Source of the DNA: an uncultured Desulfobulbus sp.
GTDB lineage: Bacteria; Desulfobacterota; Desulfobulbia; Desulfobulbales; Desulfobulbaceae
Assembly (NCBI GenBank): GCA_946539945.1
Contig: CAMNHX010000053.1
Span: forward strand, 1-8,182
Direction of reading: 5' to 3'
Length of the DNA: 8,182 nt
The position numbers and the translations under genes were made by a program. Under the pieces are notes generated by a model. That model made no database searches and had not been told where the DNA came from. It saw nothing but the letters and a program-made list of their open reading frames with translations. Positions 1 to 5,386 of the stretch are shown here, piece after piece. Position 1 is the first letter of the stretch, and each line of letters opens with the position of its first letter.

Positions 1-149
1 AGTTCGATATCATCGGAGCCACGGAGAGTGAGGGAAAAGGTTTTTCCAATGACCTCTGGCATGGCGGTATGGCACAGGCCACAGTAAACGGAAGACGTGT
101 TTATAAGAGACTTTTCATCCGCCCGAAGAAAGGAGGCGATGCCCAATGA
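1..149 (+). CDS. EcoRI-type adenine-specific DNA methyltransferase, C-terminal end only
   Basis: Only the last 48 codons lie in the window, read in the frame starting at base 3 and ending with TGA at 147-149. The visible tail begins FDIIGATESEGKGF and continues through a V-N-G-R-R-V-Y-K-R-L-F-I-R segment. This resembles the C-terminal strand pair of the EcoRI methylase family (M.EcoRI itself has a PEQFELI...LSINGKCPYFRILIKNKR-like end), in which an 'xINGxxxYxRxLIRxK' segment closes the protein. Family members transfer a methyl group from S-adenosylmethionine to adenine in a specific DNA site. The catalytic and SAM-binding motifs lie upstream and cannot be seen. The stop codon overlaps the start of the next gene by four bases (ATGA, 146-149), so the two are almost certainly co-translated. 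That pairs a DNA methylase with a nuclease. The assignment comes from remembered similarity of a short tail, so it is moderate. Confidence 0.62.
   Translation, partial: FDIIGATESEGKGFSNDLWHGGMAQATVNGRRVYKRLFIRPKKGGDAQ
131..136 (+). promoter_or_regulatory. Ribosome binding site of the DUF262-HNH gene
   Basis: AGGAGG lies nine bases before ATG 146, inside the last codons of the methyltransferase gene. It fixes the start at 146. The ATG at 139 is in another frame and too close to this site. Confidence 0.75.
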
Positions 150-1312
150 AAACGACGCTGCATACCGACTGGACGGTCGGAGACCTGTGCAAGGGCTTCA
201 TCTACGACAAGAACGAGGGCAAGGGCCTGTTCGGTCTTGACGGAAAGCTTGTCATTCAGCCCGAATACCAGCGCAATTACATCTACGGCGACGGCAAGAA
301 GGATGTCGCCGTGGTGGAATCCCTGCTCAAGGGCTACCCACTCGGCCTGATCTACTTCGTGCTGAACGCCGACGGTATGTACGAGGTGCTGGACGGGCAA
401 CAGCGCATCACATCCTTCGCCCGTTTCGTCAATCAGACATGGAAGTTCGCGGTGGAGTGGAAAGGAAAGCCCCGTTATATCGACAGCCTGGACCCGGACG
501 AGCGCAAGAGGATCACGGAAGCGCCGCTGACGATCTACGTCTGTGAGGGCGAGCCTTCCGAGATACAGGAGTGGTTCGAGACCATCAACATTGCGGGGGT
601 TCCGCTGGCGAGGCAGGAACTGCGCAACGCTTCCTATCACGGGCCTTTCGTGACCAAGGCACGGGCGGTCTTCTCCAACACCGGCAACGCCAACATGAAC
701 CGCTGGAAGACCTACGTCAAGGGCGACCCGAAGCGTCAGGCCATCCTTGAAACGGCGCTGGCCTGGGTGAGCGACGGCGACATTGACGGCTACATGGCCT
801 TGCACCGGTACGACACGGGCATTGACGAACTGAAGAACCATTTCGATACAGTCATCGACTGGGTTGATTCTGTCTTCGACTACACGGGCGGCGAGGTCTG
901 CGGGCTTGACTGGGGGCGGCTCTACCGCCAATATCATGCAAACGCCTATACCAAGGACGTGGTGACGGAGCGCGTGGAGGCATTGCTTGCCGACACGCAG
1001 GTCACGAACAAGAGGGGCGTGTTTGAATACATCCTTGGCGGCGAGCAGGACAGCGCCCTTTTGCACGTCCGCGTCTTTGATGAAAAGACAAAGAAGGCGG
1101 TCTATGACGCACAGACGAAAGCGGCAAAAGAAAAGGACAAGTCCAACTGCCCGCTCTGCGCTATCGGCCACGACAACAACGCCAAACGCATATACCGGCA
1201 AAGCGAGATGGACGCCGACCATGTGACAGCCTGGAGCAAGGGCGGCGCGACAGACGCCGCCAACTGCCAGATGCTGTGCAAGACGCACAATCGGGCCAAA
1301 GGGAACAGTTGA
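146..1312 (+). CDS. DUF262 (ParB/GmrS-like) and HNH endonuclease domain protein
   Basis: A 388-residue two-domain protein. The start at 146 follows a strong AGGAGG (131-136) at nine bases and overlaps the methyltransferase stop. The N-terminal half has DUF262 hallmarks: an IQPEYQRNY segment near residues 37-45 and the nucleotide-handling motif D83-G-Q-Q-R87. The last 55 residues form an HNH nuclease. C335-x2-C338 and C378-x2-H381 look like zinc ligands. D358-H359, N373 and N382 match the catalytic positions in the pattern DADHxxxWSKGGxT...N...LCxxHNxxKGN. DUF262 proteins include GmrS of the modification-dependent GmrSD nuclease and BrxU, where the domain couples nucleotide use to cleavage. 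Next to a methylase, the likely role is the nuclease half of a restriction or defence module. Whether it cuts unmodified or modified DNA cannot be told. Its last codon and stop seem to have been altered by the element that begins at 1309. Confidence 0.88.
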   Translation: MKTTLHTDWTVGDLCKGFIYDKNEGKGLFGLDGKLVIQPEYQRNYIYGDGKKDVAVVESLLKGYPLGLIYFVLNADGMYEVLDGQQRITSFARFVNQTWKFAVEWKGKPRYIDSLDPDERKRITEAPLTIYVCEGEPSEIQEWFETINIAGVPLARQELRNASYHGPFVTKARAVFSNTGNANMNRWKTYVKGDPKRQAILETALAWVSDGDIDGYMALHRYDTGIDELKNHFDTVIDWVDSVFDYTGGEVCGLDWGRLYRQYHANAYTKDVVTERVEALLADTQVTNKRGVFEYILGGEQDSALLHVRVFDEKTKKAVYDAQTKAAKEKDKSNCPLCAIGHDNNAKRIYRQSEMDADHVTAWSKGGATDAANCQMLCKTHNRAKGNS

Positions 1313-1500
1313 CATCCTCCCCCGCCTAAAGGCGGGGGATTCCTACCGCGTTCAGGAGCAAGACAGCACTCCTGAATCACTTCGGTGGGTTCCTGCTTCA
1401 ACGAGACTGCCCAGAGGAACAAGGCTTGGTTTTCGCCGCAAGATTCCCCAATGTGGGGAATTTTACGGGTGCGAACCAAGCCCCTATTCCCCCAGGTCTC
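1309..1500 (-). ncRNA. Omega-RNA-like structured segment of the IS605-like element
   Basis: The minus strand can fold into a branched structure. A closing pair GAGAC/GTCTC (1403-1407 with 1496-1500) encloses a long arm GGCTTGGTT/AACCAAGCC (1423-1431 with 1474-1482). Above a two-base bulge, CGC/GCG continues that arm, and it is capped by the inner hairpin ATTCCCCA-atg-TGGGGAAT (1443-1461). Then come the hairpin TTCAGGAG/CTCCTGAA (1351-1376) and the terminal hairpin (1318-1339). This matches the layout of omega RNAs, which span the tnpB 3' end and the right end and use the sequence beyond the right end as guide. The guide would be the complement of 1289-1308, that is, the end of the HNH gene. 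The 5' end is uncertain, and no expression can be inferred from sequence alone. Confidence 0.55.
1318..1339 (-). repeat. Right-end terminal hairpin of the IS605-like element
   Basis: A perfect nine-base-pair palindrome, TCCCCCGCC-taaa-GGCGGGGGA, sits five bases inside the TTGAC (GTCAA on the element strand) that marks the element edge. In IS200/IS605 elements such subterminal hairpins are recognised as single strands by TnpA, and in TnpB-bearing members the same sequence forms the 3' scaffold of the omega RNA just before the guide. Confidence 0.75.
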
Positions 1501-1530
1501 ATTATCTCTCCACAGGCTGACACCGCTATG
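1369..1530 (-). pseudogene. Decayed TnpB C-terminal coding remnant
   Basis: Fragments typical of the region after the TnpB zinc ribbon can be read on the minus strand, but in more than one frame. LAVGHS ends at 1525-1530 in one frame. SACGEIMRPG follows at 1520-1491 in another. VSLKQEPTEVIQE (1407-1369) is back in the first. A single extra base between LAVGH and VSACGE explains the first switch, since the family usually reads LAVGHTVSACGE. No RuvC active-site residues or zinc-ribbon cysteines are present upstream: the left-end hairpin begins about 65 bases away. The coding function is therefore lost, and the retained sequence is probably what the RNA and the end-recognition need. Alternatively these are chance survivals of an internally deleted copy. 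Confidence 0.55.
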
Positions 1531-1596
1531 TCCTACCGCCAGATGATGAAAATAGGCAAAGGCCCGGAAAAAGGCAAGTGGGTTCGCGCTCTACAT

Positions 1597-1616
1597 CCCC
1601 GCCCTGAAGGGCGGGG
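1597..1616 (-). repeat. Left-end-like hairpin of the IS605-like element
   Basis: CCCCGCCC-tgaa-GGGCGGGG is a perfect eight-base-pair palindrome, similar in composition to the right-end hairpin but not identical to it. It lies 16 bases inside the inferred left boundary at 1632. It is too GC-rich to be a normal coding stretch here and has no T-run after it, so it is better explained as a transposon end than as a terminator. Confidence 0.55.
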
Positions 1617-1702
1617 CTTTCCGCGCAGCCCGGTAAAAAGACAAAACGGAACCGCTCCAAATAAAAAATGAAAACGGAATACATTGGTGAAGAGAGCAAG
1701 GC

Positions 1703-3364
1703 ATGATTAAATCACAGGTAAAAGCAAGCATTGAGCGTGGTATTGCCGCAGGCTGTGCCGCAGGTTTCTGGCCGGAAAAGGTGGCGGATGCTGTGGTGGA
1801 AGTGCCCAAACGGGCAGGTCAAGGCGATTTTTCCACCAACTTTGCCATGGTCGCTGCAGGCCGCCTCAAGGCCAAACCCAGAGACCTGGCTGCCCAACTG
1901 GTTGGGTTTCTGGAACAGGACCCGCTCTTTGCCAAGGTGGAGATCGCAGGCCCCGGCTTTATCAACCTCTTTCTGCAAACCAGTGTCTGGGCACAGGTCC
2001 TGGCCCCGGTGTATGCGCAGGACGAGCGCTTTGGCTGTTCAGACGCAGGCGCAGGCAAAAAGGTGCTGGTGGAGTTTGTCAGCGCCAACCCGACTGGTCC
2101 CTTGAGCGTGGGACACGGGCGCAACGCGGTTCTGGGTGACTCCATTGCCCGCCTCCTGGAGGCCGCAGGTTATGCGGTGCAGCGCGAGTACTACTTCAAC
2201 GATGCGGGCCGCCAGATGCGGGTTCTGGGCGCATCCACCAAGGCGCGCTGCCTGGAGATTCTGGGCCTGCCTGCCGAGTTCCCGGATGACGGCTATCAGG
2301 GCGGCTATATCTACGACATTGCCAGAAGCCTGATCTCTGAACAGGGCGAGGCCCTGCAAGACGCGCCAGACGAGGTCTTTGTCAACCATGCGCGGGAAGC
2401 GATCTTTGCGGACATCAAAAAGACACTCAACCGCATTGGCATTCGCTTTGACAGCTACTTCAACGAGCGTTCCCTGTACGAAAAGGGCCTGATCGACAAG
2501 GTAGTGGCAGACCTGCGCGCCAAAAACCTGGTCTATGAAAAGGATGGGGCCACCTGGTTCAAGAGCACGGAATTCGGGCTGGACCAGGACCGGGTCATCA
2601 TCAAGAACACCGGTGAACCCACCTACCGCCTGCCAGACATTGCCTATCACCGCGAGAAGTTTGCCCGTGGCTTTGACTGGATGGTCAACATCTTTGGTTC
2701 AGACCACATTGCCACAGTGCCGGACGTGCTGGCAGGTGTGCGGGCCTTGGGGCTGGATGACAGTCGGGTTACAGTGGTCCTGTACCAGTTTGTCACCCTG
2801 ATGCGAGGCGGCAAGCAGGTGAAAATGTCAACCCGTAAGGCTACCTTTGTCACTGTGGACGAGCTGGCAGACGAGGTAGGCGTGGATGCCATGCGTTTCT
2901 TCTTCCTGATGCGCAAGCCAGACAACCTGATTGAGTTTGATCTGGATTTAGCCAAGCAGCAGAGTCAGGAAAATCCGGTGTACTATGTGCAGTACGCCCA
3001 TGCCCGGCTGTGCAGTATTGCGCGACAGGCTGGAGAACAGGGACTTGCCCTGCCCACTGCTGCCGAAGCAGGCGATCAGGCCCTGCTCTCCCGTCTGGTT
3101 GAGCCTGAAGAACTGGCGCTTTTGAAGGCTGTGGCCGCGTATCCTGAACTGGTAAGCAGTGCGGCGCAGGACCTGGCCCCGCATCGGCTGGTCTTTTACC
3201 TGATGGATCTGGCTGGCGCTTTCCACGGTTTTTACAACCGGCACAAGGTTTTGGGTGAGGATGCCCAGTTGAGTCGCGCCCGCCTGCTTCTGGCAGGCGC
3301 TTTGCAAAAGGTGTTCAGAAACGGGCTGGCGCTTATCGGTCTGAACGCGCCGGAACGGATGTAA
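1703..3364 (+). CDS. argS: Arginyl-tRNA synthetase
   Basis: A complete 553-residue class I aminoacyl-tRNA synthetase that charges tRNA-Arg with arginine in the cytoplasm. Residues about 1-90 form the N-terminal additional domain that touches the tRNA D-loop. The family signature FVSANPTGP ends near residue 132, followed by the HIGH-type motif V136-G-H-G-R140. The KMSK-type loop is K374-M-S-T-R, the usual variant in this enzyme. A DALR-type anticodon-binding helical domain fills residues about 430-553 and ends in the customary RNGLALIGLNAPERM-like tail. Length is normal for the family. The ATG at 1703 is preceded by a weak purine-rich stretch (GAAGAGAG). The IS605-like element ends only 70 bases upstream, so whatever promoter argS had lies close to or beyond the insertion. 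A small membrane protein gene starts 18 bases after its stop. Confidence 0.97.
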   Translation: MIKSQVKASIERGIAAGCAAGFWPEKVADAVVEVPKRAGQGDFSTNFAMVAAGRLKAKPRDLAAQLVGFLEQDPLFAKVEIAGPGFINLFLQTSVWAQVLAPVYAQDERFGCSDAGAGKKVLVEFVSANPTGPLSVGHGRNAVLGDSIARLLEAAGYAVQREYYFNDAGRQMRVLGASTKARCLEILGLPAEFPDDGYQGGYIYDIARSLISEQGEALQDAPDEVFVNHAREAIFADIKKTLNRIGIRFDSYFNERSLYEKGLIDKVVADLRAKNLVYEKDGATWFKSTEFGLDQDRVIIKNTGEPTYRLPDIAYHREKFARGFDWMVNIFGSDHIATVPDVLAGVRALGLDDSRVTVVLYQFVTLMRGGKQVKMSTRKATFVTVDELADEVGVDAMRFFFLMRKPDNLIEFDLDLAKQQSQENPVYYVQYAHARLCSIARQAGEQGLALPTAAEAGDQALLSRLVEPEELALLKAVAAYPELVSSAAQDLAPHRLVFYLMDLAGAFHGFYNRHKVLGEDAQLSRARLLLAGALQKVFRNGLALIGLNAPERM

Positions 3365-3382
3365 GCCTGACCGGGGCTTTCC

Positions 3383-3703
3383 GTGGGACCTTCCCGCAAG
3401 AGCACAGGAAGCCCGGCAACTGCGCCGCGCCCTCGTCCCCGGACCAAACGCTCGCAGGCCAAGCCCTTTTGCATCGAATTGGGTTGGAAGGAGCTGTTTG
3501 GTCTGCTGCTGTTCTTTTTTCTCCTTGAAACAGCGATGTTTTTTGTGGGCGTCTGGGCTGGGCAGACCATTATTTTTCCGCGCTCCCAGACTGCAGTCCC
3601 AGTCCTGGAAGCCGGGACTCCCGATACCGGGCACAGGCAGCCTGAAGACTCCAGCCGGAAAGGCGGGAAGGTGCAGCAGGGCGCGATTCCGCCCTCGTGG
3701 TAG
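3383..3703 (+). pseudogene. Truncated SPOR-type inner-membrane protein
   Basis: A 106-residue frame starting with GTG 18 bases after argS. It has a basic, proline-rich cytoplasmic head (residues 1-32), a conserved-looking FCIELGWKELFGL lead-in, one transmembrane helix (about 38-60, ending in a WAGQT-like turn), then a short hydrophilic stretch that stops. In Desulfovibrio-type genomes argS is commonly followed by a single-pass SPOR-domain protein with this kind of N-terminus, whose periplasmic C-terminal domain binds denuded peptidoglycan. That domain is missing here, and a degraded IS605-like right end lies just 23 bases after the stop. I therefore infer that an insertion or deletion removed the 3' half. 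It could instead be a natural small membrane protein. The start is uncertain because no strong ribosome site precedes the GTG. Confidence 0.5.
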
Positions 3704-3726
3704 GCGCGGGCAAGCTGCCAGCGGCT

Positions 3727-3810
3727 GGAACCCGTCGTAGTGATTCAGGAGTCTTGTCTTGCTCCTGAATGCGGTAGGCATCCCCCGCAGAAGGCGCGGG
3801 AGGAGGTCAA
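3727..3810 (+). mobile_element. Second, diverged IS605-like right end (remnant)
   Basis: Aligned by hand, this 84-base stretch matches the reverse complement of 1309-1393 at about 72 of 85 positions with one gap. It keeps the same order: GGAACCC, the stem ATTCAGGAG/CTCCTGAAT (3743-3770), GCGGTAGG, then an imperfect terminal hairpin TCCCCCGC-agaag-GCGCGGGA (3781-3801, one C-C mismatch) and final GTCAA. No left end, TTAC target or tnpB coding sequence is recognisable upstream, so this is a solo right end. It points in the opposite direction to the first copy and ends 16 bases before the start codon of the transporter gene. Confidence 0.72.
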
Positions 3811-3826
3811 GATAAAAGGAAGAAGT

Positions 3827-4738
3827 ATGAATTATTCAGAGCGGCAGATCGGCATTGTGTGCATTCTGGCAGCAGCCATGCTCTGGGGCACAACAGGCAC
3901 AGCGCAAGCCTTTGCGCCGCCTGGCTCTGATCCGCTGGTGATTGGCGCATTGCGGCTCTTGACCGGTGGCGCGATTCTGTGCGCGGTGTCAGCTTGGCGG
4001 CATGAATTCGGGCGCTGGCGCGACTGGAACTGGTTTCTGGTCGCTGCGGCGGCCTTTTGTATTGGCAGTTTTCAACTCTGTTTTTTTGCGAGTGTCCGTC
4101 TGACCGGGGTGGCTGTAGGCACTATGGTTGCCATTGGCAGTGGCCCGCTTCTGGGTGGTCTTCTGGGTCACTTCTGCTTTGGCGAAAGGCTGACACTGCG
4201 CTGGTGTCTGGCAACCCTTTTGGCTGTGGCAGGCTGTCTTCTGCTGGTCTCTGGCGGAGCAGCCATGTCTGTAAACGTGTGGGGAGTGGCTCTGGCCCTG
4301 GGCGCTGGCGTGGGCTATGGCGGATACAACTTTCTTCTGAAGGCACTGCTGTCCGGGCCGGTGCAGCATCCGCCCAGATCAGTGGCTGCTCTGGCTACGG
4401 GGGGCGGAGCGCTGCTGCTTCTGCCTGTGCTGGGGCGGCTGGACTGGAACTGGCTCATGCAGGGGCGCAGTCTGGCAGTGGTGGCGCATTTGGGGTTGGC
4501 AACGCTGGCGCTCTCCTACTGGCTTTTGACCCAGGGGCTGCAGCGCCTGCCTGCCACGACCGTGGTCACTCTGGGGTTGGCTGAACCGGTGACAGCCACG
4601 CTTCTGGGGCTGCTGGTCCTGGGCGAGCGCTTGCAGGGGCAGGCAGCCCTGGGCGTGACCTTGGTCTTTGCCGGACTCTTGGTTCTGGTGTGCCCTTTGC
4701 CACACAAGGAGCAAAAAAATGAACAGGGAACAGCTTAA
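3827..4738 (+). CDS. EamA/DMT-family membrane transporter
   Basis: A 303-residue protein with about ten hydrophobic helices arranged as two repeats of five, the architecture of the drug/metabolite transporter superfamily. The first helix carries the family's ML-WG-T-T-G pattern (AAAMLWGTTGTAQAF). The second repeat closes with the usual LAEPVTATLLGLLVLGE segment followed by a last hydrophobic helix. Members export or import small metabolites or amino acids across the inner membrane, and the substrate cannot be predicted from sequence alone. The start at 3827 follows AAGGA at six bases. The frame is open further back to 3740, but that extra stretch is the translated IS605-like right end and should not be counted. 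The gene overlaps the acetyltransferase gene by 20 bases, so the two are translated together. Because that partner looks like an arginine-pathway enzyme, an amino-acid-related substrate is possible but unproven. Confidence 0.9.
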   Translation: MNYSERQIGIVCILAAAMLWGTTGTAQAFAPPGSDPLVIGALRLLTGGAILCAVSAWRHEFGRWRDWNWFLVAAAAFCIGSFQLCFFASVRLTGVAVGTMVAIGSGPLLGGLLGHFCFGERLTLRWCLATLLAVAGCLLLVSGGAAMSVNVWGVALALGAGVGYGGYNFLLKALLSGPVQHPPRSVAALATGGGALLLLPVLGRLDWNWLMQGRSLAVVAHLGLATLALSYWLLTQGLQRLPATTVVTLGLAEPVTATLLGLLVLGERLQGQAALGVTLVFAGLLVLVCPLPHKEQKNEQGTA

Positions 4739-5198
4739 AGGGCTTATCCGCCCGGCACGCATGGACGATGTGCGCCGCATTCATGATATGCTGAACTTCT
4801 TTGCAGACCAGCACCTGATGCTGCCTCGTGCTGTCAGTTCCATTTACGACCATCTGCGCGATTTTGTGGTCTATGTTGAAGATGAGGAGATTTACGGCAT
4901 CTGTGCCCTGCAAATCTGCTGGGACAATCTGGCGGAAATCCGGTCTCTGGCCGTGGACACGAGCCGTCAGAAGCAGGGCATTGGGCGGCGTCTGGTGGAA
5001 GCCTGTCTGGACGAGGCCAGGCGCTTTGCCATCAGGCAGGTCTTTACCCTCACCTACCAGGCTCCCTTTTTCCGCACTCTGGGCTTTCAGGACACGGACA
5101 AGCAGCATCTGCCCCACAAGATCTGGAGCGACTGTCTGCACTGCCCCAAATTCCCGGACTGCGACGAGGATGCGCTCATCTGGATTGACAGCGATTAG
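4719..5198 (+). CDS. GNAT acetyltransferase, short ArgA (N-acetylglutamate synthase)-like
   Basis: A 159-residue single-domain GNAT protein. The start ATG 4719 follows AAGGAG (4707-4712) at six bases and lies inside the transporter gene. It begins with the usual LIRPARxxDxxxI strand and helix. R83-Q-K-Q-G-I-G-R90 is the acetyl-CoA pyrophosphate-binding loop, preceded by a RSLAVD strand. The C-terminal part has FFRTLGF, then LPHKIWSDC with cysteines at 139, 142 and 148 (DCLHCPKFPDCDE). The LPHK-W-DC-CP pattern is characteristic of the short ArgA-like enzymes of delta-proteobacteria and actinobacteria, which acetylate glutamate (or glutamine) for arginine synthesis without an N-terminal kinase-like domain. 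The cysteines may bind a metal. Assignment to N-acetylglutamate synthesis is by family resemblance, and another amine substrate remains possible. Confidence 0.82.
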   Translation: MNREQLKGLIRPARMDDVRRIHDMLNFFADQHLMLPRAVSSIYDHLRDFVVYVEDEEIYGICALQICWDNLAEIRSLAVDTSRQKQGIGRRLVEACLDEARRFAIRQVFTLTYQAPFFRTLGFQDTDKQHLPHKIWSDCLHCPKFPDCDEDALIWIDSD

Positions 5199-5301
5199 AG
5201 CCTTGTGGTGGGGTCTTCCCCGAAACCGGGCCGCCGTTTCTGGCTGGCGGCGAAGTTGAAGAGAAATGCGGACTCTTCCCTGCTGTCCGGCAAGAACGCC
5301 A

Positions 5302-5331
5302 CTTGACGCCGCCCCTTTTTCGCCCCATTAT
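5302..5331 (+). promoter_or_regulatory. Sigma-32 (RpoH) type heat-shock promoter for the protease gene
   Basis: CTTGACG (5302-5308) and CCCCATTAT (5323-5331) are separated by 14 bases. The established RpoH consensus is CTTGAAA, 11-16 bases, then CCCCATNT. The -10 element matches completely and the -35 element matches in its five most conserved bases. It lies 55 bases before the ATG of the HtrA-family gene, in the right place to start a short leader. In Escherichia coli degP uses sigma-E, so this placement under sigma-32 would differ from that model. Confidence 0.7.
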
Positions 5332-5386
5332 GGAAACCTGCAACTTCCCGCCGCAGTGATTCTTGTCAACAAGGAGGATTTCAACC

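Larger units (their letters stand above)
1309..1632 (-). mobile_element. Non-autonomous IS200/IS605-family element (MITE-like)
   Basis: Read on the minus strand, the element starts with a left-end hairpin (1597-1616). It continues through a decayed TnpB C-terminus and a folded RNA-like segment. It finishes with the family's typical right end: a GC-rich hairpin (1318-1339) followed by AGGATGTCAA. IS608, the studied member of this family, inserts 3' of TTAC and its right end finishes with TCAA. Here TTAC stands on the minus strand at 1636-1633 and TCAA at 1312-1309, giving an element of 324 bp. Removing it rejoins the nuclease gene as GGG AAC AGG TAA, a natural-looking end. No transposase (TnpA) and no RuvC or zinc-ribbon part of TnpB is present, so any movement would need proteins supplied from elsewhere. 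The right end is well supported. The exact left boundary is inferred from a four-base motif plus the reading-frame repair. Confidence 0.72.

Noticed and set aside
101..1315. A 404-codon open frame on the minus strand
   Set aside because: It is antisense to the DUF262-HNH gene, which has recognisable motifs and a strong ribosome site. The minus frame shows no domain pattern and is explained by codon bias of the + strand gene.
1597..1620. GC-rich hairpin as a rho-independent terminator
   Set aside because: Only three T follow on the + strand and the minus strand has none of the required run. Its likeness to IS605-family end hairpins is a better explanation.
1426..1671. A small + strand frame of 81 codons after the nuclease gene
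   Set aside because: It is antisense to the omega-RNA-like segment, runs through the left-end hairpin, and has no ribosome site. Its last codons are only the sequence flanking the element.
1668..1706. A 12-codon frame (MKTEYIGEESKA) whose stop overlaps the argS start as ATGA
   Set aside because: It could be a leader peptide, but it has no ribosome site, no arginine codons and no attenuator-like hairpins after it. A chance ATGA is enough to explain it.
2039..2650. A 203-codon minus-strand frame inside argS
   Set aside because: It is a mirror of the synthetase coding sequence, with no independent motifs or ribosome site.
5199..5300. Several short inverted repeats after the acetyltransferase gene, such as GCCGCC/GGCGGC and GAAGAG/CTCTTC
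   Set aside because: None is followed by a T-run and each stem is only six pairs, so I do not call a terminator. The 188-base gap otherwise holds only the promoter and leader of the protease gene.
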